The translations under genes and the position numbers were made by a program. The notes below the pieces were generated by a model. That model made no database searches. It saw only the letters and a list, made by a program, of their open reading frames with translations, and was not told the DNA's origin. This document shows positions 17,750-26,033 of a stretch of 64,000 nucleotides of DNA, piece after piece. Source of the DNA: CAVONV01 sp963697355 (GTDB taxonomy: Bacteria > Acidobacteriota > Vicinamibacteria > Marinacidobacterales > DATDRI01); NCBI GenBank assembly GCA_963697355.1, contig CAVONV010000035.1, positions 310,001 through 374,000 on the forward strand, given 5' to 3'. The first letter of the stretch is position 1. Each line of letters opens with the position of its first letter.

Positions 17750-19079
17750 ATGAGAGAGGCTTTCGAAACCGAGGTTGTTGATCCTGGCCTCGACGAGACG
17801 ATCAAGAAGCTGACTCCTGATCAGATCGAACGCGTCGTCAACCACGTTCTCAACAAGGAGTCGGCTGCACGTCTCAAGGTCTTCGTCGAGGAGTGTGTTC
17901 ATTGCGGCCTCTGTGCCGAAGGCTGTCATCACTATATTTCGAGGGATAGTGACCCGGCCTTCGCTCCCGTCGCCAAAGTCAGAGACACGATATGGGAGCT
18001 CGTCAAACGGAAGGGCAGAGTCGACGGCGAGACGATTCGTAAAATGGCACGCATCGCCTTTACGGAATGTGGAGCCTGTCGCCGGTGCAGCATGTACTGC
18101 CCTTTCGGCATCGACATCGCCTATCTCATCATGACGGTTCGACGGATCTGCAGTCTTCTTGGCGTCGTCCCCCAATACTTGCAAGACACCACCAACTCCC
18201 ACGCCGCCACACAGAATCAGATGTGGGTCCAGCAGGACGAATGGATCGACACTCTACAGTGGCAAGAAGAGGAAGCACAGGACGAAATCCCCACAGCCCG
18301 CATTCCCCTAGAGAAAGAGGGCGCCGATGTCATGTACTCGGTGATAGCTCCGGAACCGAAGATCCTCGCCCAATTGCTCGGCAACATATCACTCATCATG
18401 ACGGTAGCCGGGATCGATTGGACCATGCCCGCAACGGACGGTTGGGACAACAGCAACATGGCCATGTACTCAGGCGACTTCGAGATCATGAGTCGCGTGG
18501 AGAAACTGCACTGGGAGACGGCGGCGAGACTCAAAGTCAAGAAAGTGGTCATGGGCGAATGCGGACATGCCTTTCGGGGAGCCGTCTACGACGGCCCTCG
18601 GTGGCTCGGCTGGAAATTTCCCCCTATCCCAATGGTCCACGCCATCGAGTTCTACTATGACTTGATCTCGAGCGGAAGGATCAAGATCAAAGAGAAATTC
18701 AAGGAGCCCATTACTCTTCAAGACCCCTGTAACACAGTCCGGGGCCGCGGCCTGGGCAACAAGCTGCGCTACGTTATGGATGCTCTTTGTGAGGATTTCC
18801 GCGACGTCGCTCCGAATCAGGAGCACAATTACTGCTGCGGCGCCGGCGGAGGCATCATCAATTGCGGCCCTCCATGGAAAATCGAGCGAATGCTGAGCAC
18901 AAGGGTCAAGGCGGAGCAGTTCGCCGAGACGGGGGCCCAGGTGCATCTGTACACCCTGCCACAACTGTCACAGCGGCATCGAGGACGTCGTTGGTTACTA
19001 TAAGCTCGGCATGCACGTGAAATTCATCAGCGAAATTCTCGTGAAGGTGATGGAGATTCCTGAGGAGCTCCAGCCTTAA
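17750..19079 (+). CDS. HdrD/TmcB/HmcF-type iron-sulfur protein (one frameshift near the 3' end)
   Basis: About 443 residues if the frame is restored. The start has GGGAGGATAGG upstream. Two ferredoxin motifs (CVHCGLCAEGC near residue 47 and CGACRRCSMYCP near 106) and the CCG segment NYCCGAGGG near residue 363 are in the main frame. After base 18950 that frame reads PQLSQRHRG and stops at 19003, while the +1 frame reads CHNCHSGIEDVVGYYKLG and continues to a natural stop at 19079. Dropping one C in the ACCCTGCC run restores the family C-terminus. The likely role is cytoplasmic thiol or disulfide chemistry, or electron hand-off, with the NarI-type protein upstream. Confidence 0.8.
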
Positions 19080-19087
19080 GACAACCG

Positions 19088-20691
19088 ATGGAAGCGAAAG
19101 ACGAGATGATGAAGATGTTCGGCCCTCGACATGAGACGAGTATAGCTTTTGTTTTCACTTTTCTTGTCCTGCCTTGCTCCGCCGCGTTCTACGGCTGCAG
19201 TGCCAGTGCCGACGACGATGCCATCCCACGGCCCGATGTTGTGGTGATCGACGGGTTGTCCCGGCTCGATGAGCTCGAACGCCCGGCCGTGGAGTTTCCT
19301 CACGACCAACACACCAGGCGCTCGCTGAGCAGGACAAGGACTGCGAGACCTGCCACCTGCGGATGGACAATGAACGCATCTATCTCAAAAGTTCCTGCGA
19401 TTGGTCGACGAGAACCGAGATGCGGTGATGGATATCTATCACGAAAAGTGCATCGCCTGTCACAACGAGACGGCGGCCGCCGGAAGCAAGTCAGGTCCCA
19501 TCATTTGCGGGGATTGTCATCGACGCCGACCGTTGTACGTTTCGACCCGAACGCCCATGGGCTTCGACCGTTCCCTTCATCATCGGCACGTGGAAGAAGT
19601 CGGTTACGAATGCGCCCGCTGCCATCACGAGGTCAACGAAGAGACGAAAGAGCTCTTCTATGCCAAGGGCAAAGAGAGCACATGCCGCTATTGCCATCGA
19701 ACTGATCCGCAAGACAACGTGCCTTCTTTGTCAGAGGCCGCTCATTGGGCATGCGTGGGATGTCACTGGGTCATGCCCAACGCGGGGCCTACCGATTGTC
19801 ACGGATGCCACGACATGGAGCGCCGGCAGCAAATCGCACGAGTCGACCAACCCAAACGACTCGAGAGAGGTCAGCCAGATTTCACGCTACTGCACACCGC
19901 GGAAGACAGATCTGGCGTTCAGTAAGCTCAACACGGTTCCTTTCTCCCACATCGACCACGAGGAGTTCCACGAAACCTGTCGGACGTGCCACCACGAAAG
20001 CATGACACCTTGTGTCGAATGTCACACTCTTGCCGGAAGCGAAAAGGCTCAAGGTGTGACTCTCCAGCGAGCGATGCACGACCTCAACTCGGAGCATAGC
20101 TGTGTCGGGTGCCACGAAACTCACAAGCGCGAGACTTCGTGCTCGGGCTGTCACTCGCTCATGGAGCAAGGTCGCCTATCGGATCACGCTTGTACGATAT
20201 GCCACTCCGGTCCGTCTCCGACTGAAGCGGCGGCGATGAAATATGAAATCGATTCGGTCAAGCCGTTCCGGGCGAAACCCGATGATACGAAATTGTCGTT
20301 CACGGATGACGACATTCCCGAACAAGTGACGATTGACGTCTTGTCGGAGAAGTACGAGGCCGTAGCATTTCCTCACCGAAAGATCGTCAACAAACTGCTG
20401 GAGAACATCAACGAGAGCAAGATCGCGACCTTTTTTCATGGTAACGAGGACGTCGCCTGCCAAGGTTGCCATCATCACAGCCCGGCAGGACAGAAACCGC
20501 CTTTGTGCGAGAACTGCCATGGTGAACCGTTCAACGAGGCCGAACTGTTCAAACCCGGCCTCCTTGGCGCCTATCACCGTCAGTGCATCGGCTGTCACGA
20601 AAGCATGCAAATCGAACCGACGGACTGCCTCGGTTGTCACAAAGAGAAGACGACTGAATCCAACCCCTCGATGATAGGCGGGTCTCAGTAA
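19088..20691 (+). CDS. hmcA: Sixteen-haem cytochrome c, HmcA-like (three frameshifts)
   Basis: Reading across three frames gives about 530 residues with an N-terminal secretion signal (SIAFVFTFLVLPCSAAFYGC) and exactly 16 CxxCH motifs, the haem count and length of the high-molecular-weight cytochrome HmcA. The motifs in order are CETCH, CIACH, CGDCH, CARCH, CRYCH, CVGCH, CHGCH, CRTCH, CVECH, CVGCH, CSGCH, CTICH, CQGCH, CENCH, CIGCH and CLGCH. Frame changes fall near 19315, near 19390 (an A run) and between 19855 and 19910. Motif content is preserved on both sides of each break, which points to recent indels or sequence errors. HmcA is periplasmic and accepts electrons from hydrogenase or other cytochromes for the membrane complex encoded by the following genes. 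Confidence 0.8.
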
Positions 20692-20699
20692 AGGGAGCA

Positions 20700-21743
20700 A
20701 TGATGAGTACGTCACGCAGAAAATTCCTCGGATGGATGGCGGCTGCGGGAGCCGCTATGGGACTGCCCAAACGGGCGTCGGCGCAACACGCGCACTTTAC
20801 CGGTTATCCCGAGAGCTTCGGTGTGCTGCACGATACTACGCTCTGCGTTGGATGTCGTTCCTGTGAAGCGGCCTGTAACGAAGTCAATGACTTGCCTGCG
20901 CCCGAGAAGCCCTTCGACGACGAATCGGTTCTCGAGGACAGGAGAAGGACCACTGCTTCGGCATACACCGTGGTCAACAAGTACGACGTCGGTGGCTCAC
21001 CCCAGTCTCCCGTGTTCCGAAAATCGCAATGCAACCACTGTCTCGAGCCGGCATGTGCATCGGCTTGCTTCGTGGGTGCCTTCACCAAGACGCCCGAAGG
21101 TGCCGTCATCTATGATCCATCGGTCTGTGTGGGATGTCGGTATTGCATGATCGCATGCCCCTTCAACATACCCACCTACGAGTACGACGAGGCTTTCGAG
21201 CCAAGGGTGATGAAGTGCACGATGTGCCATCCTCGTATTGCGGAGGGCAAGCTTCCGGGCTGCGTCGAAGCCTGCCCTATGGAAGCTCTCACCTTCGGCA
21301 AGCGGGAAGACCTCATTACCATCGCCCGTGAACGGCTCCGCAAGTACCCCGACCGTTACGTCGACCATATCTACGGTGAGCACGAGATGGGCGGGACGAG
21401 TTGGCTCTACATCACCGGGGCAGCCTATACAGACATCGGTATGCGCACCGACGTAGGTCTTCTACCTGCGCCCGAATTCACCGCCGGGGCTCTGGGAATG
21501 GTACCCATGGTGATCGGGATGTGGCCGGTACTGCTCGGTGGCATCTATATGATGAACCGCCAAAAAGAGCATGCGGCGGATACCGAAAAGCGAACGGCCG
21601 TTGCCGATGCCGTCGCCCAAACCCAGTCGGCAGCCGATGAGACGGCCAAAAAAGCAGCCGAAAAAGCCAGAAAAGACCAAGAAAAGGCTGTAGAACAAGG
21701 CCGTCAAGAAAGCAGTCGAAGAATCCGCCAAGGAGGGCGGTGA
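20700..21743 (+). CDS. hmcB: HmcB-like periplasmic ferredoxin subunit with Tat signal and C-terminal anchor
   Basis: 347 residues. The N-terminus has a twin-arginine motif (SRRKFLGWMAAAGAAMG) and a cleavage region ending ASA. Four 4Fe-4S binding sets follow: CVGCRSCEAACNE, CNHCLEPACASAC, CVGCRYCMIACPF, and CTMC paired with CVEACP. Near residue 265 there is a hydrophobic helix (ALGMVPMVIGMWPVLLGGIYMM), then a Lys/Ala/Glu-rich tail. The main frame ends at 21743, but the neighbouring frame reads KAVKKAVEESAKEGGEAEA and stops in an ATGA overlap with the next gene, so a single-base shift near 21695 is likely. It links the 16-haem cytochrome to the NrfD-type subunit. Confidence 0.85.
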   Translation: MMSTSRRKFLGWMAAAGAAMGLPKRASAQHAHFTGYPESFGVLHDTTLCVGCRSCEAACNEVNDLPAPEKPFDDESVLEDRRRTTASAYTVVNKYDVGGSPQSPVFRKSQCNHCLEPACASACFVGAFTKTPEGAVIYDPSVCVGCRYCMIACPFNIPTYEYDEAFEPRVMKCTMCHPRIAEGKLPGCVEACPMEALTFGKREDLITIARERLRKYPDRYVDHIYGEHEMGGTSWLYITGAAYTDIGMRTDVGLLPAPEFTAGALGMVPMVIGMWPVLLGGIYMMNRQKEHAADTEKRTAVADAVAQTQSAADETAKKAAEKARKDQEKAVEQGRQESSRRIRQGGR

Positions 21744-21752
21744 GGCGGAGGC

Positions 21753-22946
21753 ATGATGTCCGAAGAAGCCGTTGTCATGGAAGAACCAGTGGCTCCCCAA
21801 AGCTCCTGGCTCAATCCCTTCAATGTTATAGCGGGATCCATCATCTTGATGGGCCTCGTGCTGACGGTCCTGAGATTCACTCAAGGATTGGGTGCCGTGA
21901 CCAACCTCGACGACACCAATCCCTGGGGCCTTTGGGTCGGGTTCGACTTGTTCACCGGGGTGGCTTTGGCGGCCGGTGGATATGTGACCGCCGCGGCCGT
22001 CGAGCTTTTTGGCATGAAGAAGTACCATGCCGCCCTTCGTCCCGCGATCCTGACAGGTTTTTTGGGATACTCATTGGTTTGCTTCGCCCTATCGTATGAC
22101 GTAGGCCGCCCGTGGCGACTGCCCTACCCCTTCTTCGTGAGCCAAGGCGTCACCTCGGTGATGTTCGAGGTAGGTGCTTGTGTCCTGCTCTACCTGACCG
22201 TGCTCTTCCTCGAGTTCTCCCCCATTGCCTTGGAATGGCTTGGGCTCAAGAAGCTCAGGAGCACCTTGGTCAGGCTGACTATCCTCCTGACCGTTCTCGG
22301 CGTCGTTCTCTCGACACTTCACCAATCGTCTCTGGGTGCAATGATGCTGATCGCCCCATCGAAGCTGCACCCGCTCTGGTACTCTCCATTCATGCCCATT
22401 TTCTTCTTCGTCTCCAGCATCGTCGCGGGCCTGTCGATGGTGATTTTCGAGGCCACACTCTCCTACCGCTATTACGCTTACAAGATGGACGAAGAGCACA
22501 AGAAGAGTCGGGATACGGTCGCACTGGGTTTCGGGAAGGCGGCCGCTTTCGTTCTGGCGGGTTACTTCGCCATCAAAGTCTTTGGAGTCGCACTCGGAAA
22601 CAACTGGGGACTGTTGTTCACGGGGTGGGGGTTGTGGTTTCTCGTGGAGATGCTGGGATTCGTTTTATTGCCCTGCTTCCTCTACACGATCGCCGTGCGG
22701 GATCGCAACGTCAAGCTCATTCAACGTGCGGCGCTTTTGACCGTTGTAGGCATCATGCTGAACCGTTTGAATGTATCGCTCATTGCTTTCAATTGGCACC
22801 TGCCCTTCGAGGAGCGCTACATCCCGAGTTGGTCTGAGATCGGAATCACCGTTTTCGTGGTGACCTGCGGAATCGTTGCGTTTCGATTCATCGTGACTCG
22901 CATGCCGGTTTTTCACGAGCATCCCGACTACAATGAAGCGCATTGA
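21753..22946 (+). CDS. hmcC: HmcC-like NrfD-family membrane subunit
   Basis: This 397-residue integral membrane protein has about ten helices. Family landmarks include NPWGLWVGFDLFTGVALAAGG near residue 50, VGRPWRLPYP near 113, VLSTLHQSSLGAMMLIAPSK near 188 and a long loop with RYYAYKMDEEHKK. NrfD-type subunits bind quinone and work with ferredoxin-type partners, here the HmcB-like protein whose end overlaps or abuts its start. The ATG at 21753 and one at 21756 are both possible, with AAGGAGG and GGAGG upstream. All members of this gene appear intact. Confidence 0.9.
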   Translation: MMSEEAVVMEEPVAPQSSWLNPFNVIAGSIILMGLVLTVLRFTQGLGAVTNLDDTNPWGLWVGFDLFTGVALAAGGYVTAAAVELFGMKKYHAALRPAILTGFLGYSLVCFALSYDVGRPWRLPYPFFVSQGVTSVMFEVGACVLLYLTVLFLEFSPIALEWLGLKKLRSTLVRLTILLTVLGVVLSTLHQSSLGAMMLIAPSKLHPLWYSPFMPIFFFVSSIVAGLSMVIFEATLSYRYYAYKMDEEHKKSRDTVALGFGKAAAFVLAGYFAIKVFGVALGNNWGLLFTGWGLWFLVEMLGFVLLPCFLYTIAVRDRNVKLIQRAALLTVVGIMLNRLNVSLIAFNWHLPFEERYIPSWSEIGITVFVVTCGIVAFRFIVTRMPVFHEHPDYNEAH

Positions 22947-23090
22947 TTGAGTAGGCGGCAGGCAGTGGAAGTTTGCATGAGACAGGACACGGCAGATCCG
23001 GACTCGACTGTCCAGCAAAGACGTGCGACCATACCGGTTGTCCTTTCGGCGTGGACGCGTCCGAGCTACTTATGTTTAGGGAGTAAACCC

Positions 23091-23228
23091 GTGGCAGAAG
23101 GAATTCACACACTTCAAGAGTTCATGTTCCAGACCAAGGGCATGGTCTACCTGCTGGCAATTGCCTACCTGATTGCATTCACCTGGTTCTGGAAGTTCAT
23201 CAGTAACACCAAGAAGAACCGAGACTAG
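23091..23228 (+). CDS. hmcD: HmcD-like single-helix membrane peptide
   Basis: 45 residues from a GTG at 23091 with AGGGAG upstream. The sequence opens AEGIHTLQEFMFQTKGMVYL, then a single membrane helix and a charged end (NTKKNRD). Length, TKG motif and a Trp-containing helix (FTWFWKF) match HmcD, the small subunit of Hmc-type complexes. Position directly after the HmcC-like gene supports this. A longer frame starting at 22947 covers a short dispersed repeat and is not believed. The 144 bases before it contain that repeat and nothing else of note. Confidence 0.72.
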   Translation: MAEGIHTLQEFMFQTKGMVYLLAIAYLIAFTWFWKFISNTKKNRD

Positions 23229-23302
23229 CGGTTTGTCTGCCTACTTTATCCTTCCTACTTCCTACTTCCCTGGACCGTCGGGCTATTAGAACCTATGGCC
23301 CA

Positions 23303-23674
23303 ATGGTGCCATCGCTGGAACAAGCTCGATGCCTCAACCTTGCCACCTTCAGGAAAAGCGGTGTCGCCGTTGAGACACCGGTGTGGTTTGCAGAAGTGGA
23401 GGGGACATACTATGTGTTCTCCGCCGGTAACGCCGGCAAGGTCAAGAGGCTGAGAAACTCCTCCCGAGCTCGCATCGCGCCATGTGACGTGAGAGGCAAA
23501 GTGCTTGGGACATGGCTCGATGCAAAGGCGGTAATCGTCGAGGGTCCGACGGAGACAAAGCGAGCTCATGCGGCACTCCGTCAGAAATACGGCTGGCAAA
23601 TGAAGCTTGCCGATTTCATTTCTAGGCTGTCAGGACGACGGCGTCATCGAGCCTACATCGCCATCACTTCTTGA
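23303..23674 (+). CDS. PPOX-class flavin/F420-type small protein
   Basis: This 123-residue protein has the split-barrel fold of the pyridoxamine-5'-phosphate-oxidase-like family. Key stretches are RCLNLATFRKSGVAVETPVW, YYVFSAGNAGKVKRLRNSSR and RIAPCDVRGKVLG. This pattern matches the PPOX-class F420-dependent subgroup. No good ribosome-binding site is visible before the ATG at 23303. It follows the Hmc-like operon by 75 bases of pyrimidine-rich sequence and may be a separate unit. Substrate unknown. Between it and the convergent gene at 23715 lies a CTCCTTTT-rich pyrimidine tract. Confidence 0.75.
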   Translation: MVPSLEQARCLNLATFRKSGVAVETPVWFAEVEGTYYVFSAGNAGKVKRLRNSSRARIAPCDVRGKVLGTWLDAKAVIVEGPTETKRAHAALRQKYGWQMKLADFISRLSGRRRHRAYIAITS

Positions 23675-23714
23675 CTTTCTCCTTCCTCCTTTCTCCTTTT
23701 CTCCTTTTCCCTCC

Positions 23715-24869
23715 CTACTGAACTTCCAACGCGTCTTTCTCAGGCAGCTTCGGAAAAGGCGCATGAGGTTCCTGTTGATACCAGTAAGCGACCGAAGCGA
23801 TGTCATCCTGCAATGGAAGATACCTTCCCGCCGAGCGCCATCCCAAAGCTTGGATCGTCACCTTGAGGTCCTCCTCGAATCGGATGGGATCCATGACGTG
23901 CCATCGATAGAGACCGAATCTTTGTTGAGAGACGTTGTGGCCATCGGGACGGATAACCTGGGGCATGCCGGCAAAAGGAGTCGTGAACTCTTGATATTCA
24001 CCGGTCTCCACGTTCTCGAATCCATAGGATCCGCAAAAATAGTCTTCCGTTCCCGTTCCACAGATCGTGGGGAATTCCTTGTCGCCGTCGATGTAAAACT
24101 TGATTTCCCCCTCACCCCACCAACCGTTGTTGTTCACACCCCAAGCCATGTACGTCCCAATGTAGTGCCCCCAGCCTTTCACTCCTTCGAGGACGGTGTA
24201 GACGTCTTTGTAGGGCAAGGGATTGACTCTCCGAAACTGGGCATGAAAATAGGCGGCGTCCTCCGGAACATCGGTGAGTGTGTAGTTGATTTGATAATAG
24301 AGAATCGTTTTCTTGTCGTCCAGGTTCTCCATGGTGATCTTGCAGGATTTTCTGAACGGCATGACCCAGTAGGAGTTGAAGGCGCTACCAGGATTGACGG
24401 TAACGGGCAATGAAGACACTTGCGCGTATTTGCCCCATCCGCTGGCAAAGAAGTCGCCCACCGGCACTTCGACGGAAGGCTCTTTCTCGCCATCCCAATA
24501 GAATCGCAAAATGGAGTAACGCCAATGGCCCGTTGGTGTCATCCAAATCTGTTGGATCGCCCCGGATCCCTCGATCTCAGCCACGGTGAAGGTCTCTCCA
24601 GGCTCGATGTTGACGGAAGGTGAGATCTTCCATCCCCGTCCCAACTCACGGCCGGCTCGGGATCCCGTCCCTTCCATGGCCATCCCGCCCCGGCCCTTCT
24701 CACCGTTGAAATTCTCAGGACTGATGGAGCGGGTCTCAGCATGAGACAAGCGGGGAAGATTACCAAGGTTCAGATAAAGACCATTGAACTCATCCGACTG
24801 TCCTTCTAGCGAATTATGGGTGAAACAAACGGCAAAAGTGAGCATCAGCAGAAGAGATAGGTGTTTCAT
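23715..24869 (-). CDS. Secreted DUF2961 (GH172-like) glycoside hydrolase candidate
   Basis: 384 residues from the ATG at 24869 (MKHLSLLLMLTFAVCFT signal peptide; GGAGGGAAG upstream). The mature protein has the DUF2961 pattern: TVAEIEGSGAIQQIWMTPTG, RFYWDGEKEPSVEVPVGDFF, MPFRKSCKITMEN, FYIDGDKEFPTICGTGTEDYF, and LYRWHVMDPIRFEEDLKVTI. DUF2961 enzymes of family GH172 act on fructofuranosyl or arabinofuranosyl linkages; acidic residues in GTGTEDYF are in the conserved core. It is probably exported to the periplasm or outside. It is unrelated to the redox genes on either side. Confidence 0.8.
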   Translation of the reverse strand: MKHLSLLLMLTFAVCFTHNSLEGQSDEFNGLYLNLGNLPRLSHAETRSISPENFNGEKGRGGMAMEGTGSRAGRELGRGWKISPSVNIEPGETFTVAEIEGSGAIQQIWMTPTGHWRYSILRFYWDGEKEPSVEVPVGDFFASGWGKYAQVSSLPVTVNPGSAFNSYWVMPFRKSCKITMENLDDKKTILYYQINYTLTDVPEDAAYFHAQFRRVNPLPYKDVYTVLEGVKGWGHYIGTYMAWGVNNNGWWGEGEIKFYIDGDKEFPTICGTGTEDYFCGSYGFENVETGEYQEFTTPFAGMPQVIRPDGHNVSQQRFGLYRWHVMDPIRFEEDLKVTIQALGWRSAGRYLPLQDDIASVAYWYQQEPHAPFPKLPEKDALEVQ

Positions 24870-24900
24870 CTCGATCTTCCCTCCTCTGAAAGGATACGAC

Positions 24901-25070
24901 GGGTAAGAAAAGGGGACGGGTCCCTTTTTCCCAAGGGAAACACTGAAAAAAGGGACGTGATATGAAGATTCGCTGGGGCGCATCTTCATGGTTTCGGATG
25001 AATCCCTGATTCATCGAAGACTGCCCCTTTTTTTCCAATTTGCCCAAGAACGGGAAGATAGCACGTCGGT
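24901..25070. repeat. Intergenic stretch with GGGACGGGTCCC-type palindromic sequence
   Basis: Between the GH172-like gene and the receiver at 25.4 kb lie 226 bases without a gene. Around 24909-24931 there is a near-palindrome built on AAAGGG, GAC, GGGTC and CCTTT, with a further AAAAAAGGGACG copy about 25 bases on and CCCCTTTTTTT near 25023. Elements like this resemble REP-type dispersed repeats. No transposase gene is nearby. Confidence 0.35.
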
Positions 25071-25095
25071 AAGCGACTTGGTAATTCTTGCAGCC

Positions 25096-25449
25096 TCAAT
25101 CGAGGACCTGATGGATGGCCTCTAGCAACGCTTCTTTTTCGATGGGTTTCTCGAAAACGGGTACCGACTTACTGACAGCAATATCCCTCCCGGCGAGCCC
25201 ACTGATGACGATGACCGGGATATCCTTCAGTTCTCTTCTGTGGTGGAGCTTTCGATAGAATCCCGTACCGGTCTCCTCGGGCATCTGGAGATCGAGGAGA
25301 ATGAGATCCGGTATTTCCTTCATAATCCTGTCCATGGCTACATGGCCGTCCTCAGCTTCCATCGTCACAAAGCCCTCATCTTCGAGATAGCTGCACAAAT
25401 AGTCGCGTATGTCAGGTTCGTCGTCGACCACCAATATCTTCTTTGCCAT
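25096..25449 (-). CDS. Stand-alone receiver (response regulator)
   Basis: 117 residues, a receiver only: ILVVDDEPDIRDYL, LILLDLQMPEETGTGFYRKL, VISGLAG and FEKPIEKE. It is closely similar to the receiver at 40.3 kb, which has DLQMPHETGTGFYRK and the same VSGLAGRE motif, so the two modules are paralogous duplicates. It is last in the minus-strand signalling cluster that follows the NrfD-cytochrome fusion. Likely phosphorylated by the Cys-PAS kinase at 26.0-27.8 kb. Confidence 0.88.
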   Translation of the reverse strand: MAKKILVVDDEPDIRDYLCSYLEDEGFVTMEAEDGHVAMDRIMKEIPDLILLDLQMPEETGTGFYRKLHHRRELKDIPVIVISGLAGRDIAVSKSVPVFEKPIEKEALLEAIHQVLD

Positions 25450-25467
25450 TTTCGCGCTCCTCGCCGG

Positions 25468-25995
25468 TCAACTCATCGACTTCAATACTCTGAGTATCTG
25501 GGAAAGCTCGGAGGGGGCCGCTTCTTCAATCAAACGATGAAGCTCTCTGCGCATCCGATCGGAATCTGTCTCCACCAGCTCTTCCTCACACTCGACGTTA
25601 AGTTTCTCACATATCAGGCTGACGTATCGCTCGGGATCCACAGGCTTTTCCAGATGAAACTGCGGCCCCGCCAGTCGCCTATTGGAGAAGATATCTTCAA
25701 AATCCTTCTTACCCTCTTCATCGTGAGCATGAGAAGTAACTACGACCACCGGGATGTCCCTCCACTCTTGCCGCTTCCGCAGATCATATAGGAACCTGTT
25801 ACCTGATTTTCTGGGCATCACGAGATCGAGGGAGATGAAATCGGGAGTCGACGTCTCGACCCTTTCCAGCGCTTCTTGCCCGTCGGCCGCGGTGACGACA
25901 TTGAACCCAGCATCTTCCAAGACGGTCGATAGATACTCGCGAATGTCCTCTTCGTCGTCCACCACCAGGATAGTTTTGTCTTCTGGTCTCGCCAT
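25468..25995 (-). CDS. Receiver with C-terminal helical extension
   Basis: 175 residues from the ATG at 25995 (MARPEDKTILVVDDEED; GGAG upstream); an in-frame start at 26037 adds 14 doubtful residues. The receiver has SLDLVMPRKSG, TSHAHDEEGKK and a conserved FHLEKPVDPERY. After it come about 55 residues rich in Glu and Arg (CEEELVETDSDRMRRELHRL, then APSELSQILRVLKSMS) that are predicted helical and could be a dimer or partner-binding tail. It sits between the Cys-PAS kinase and another receiver gene. Confidence 0.85.
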   Translation of the reverse strand: MARPEDKTILVVDDEEDIREYLSTVLEDAGFNVVTAADGQEALERVETSTPDFISLDLVMPRKSGNRFLYDLRKRQEWRDIPVVVVTSHAHDEEGKKDFEDIFSNRRLAGPQFHLEKPVDPERYVSLICEKLNVECEEELVETDSDRMRRELHRLIEEAAPSELSQILRVLKSMS

Positions 25996-26033
25996 ATTCG
26001 AAATCTCCGCTTGAGCCCGAATCGATCCATCTC

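Noticed and set aside
17750..19079. Programmed frameshifting in the HdrD-type gene
   Set aside because: The site ACCCTGCC is not a known slippery sequence with a downstream structure, and many similar breaks occur in neighbouring genes, so error or decay is more likely.
22947..23090. Longer N-terminus of the HmcD-like peptide
   Set aside because: It covers a dispersed GTAGGCGGCAGGCAG repeat and polar sequence; the GTG at 23091 has AGGGAG upstream and gives the family length.
23607..24413. 268-codon plus-strand frame opposite the GH172-like gene
   Set aside because: The minus strand has a signal peptide and family motifs throughout; the plus-strand frame has none.
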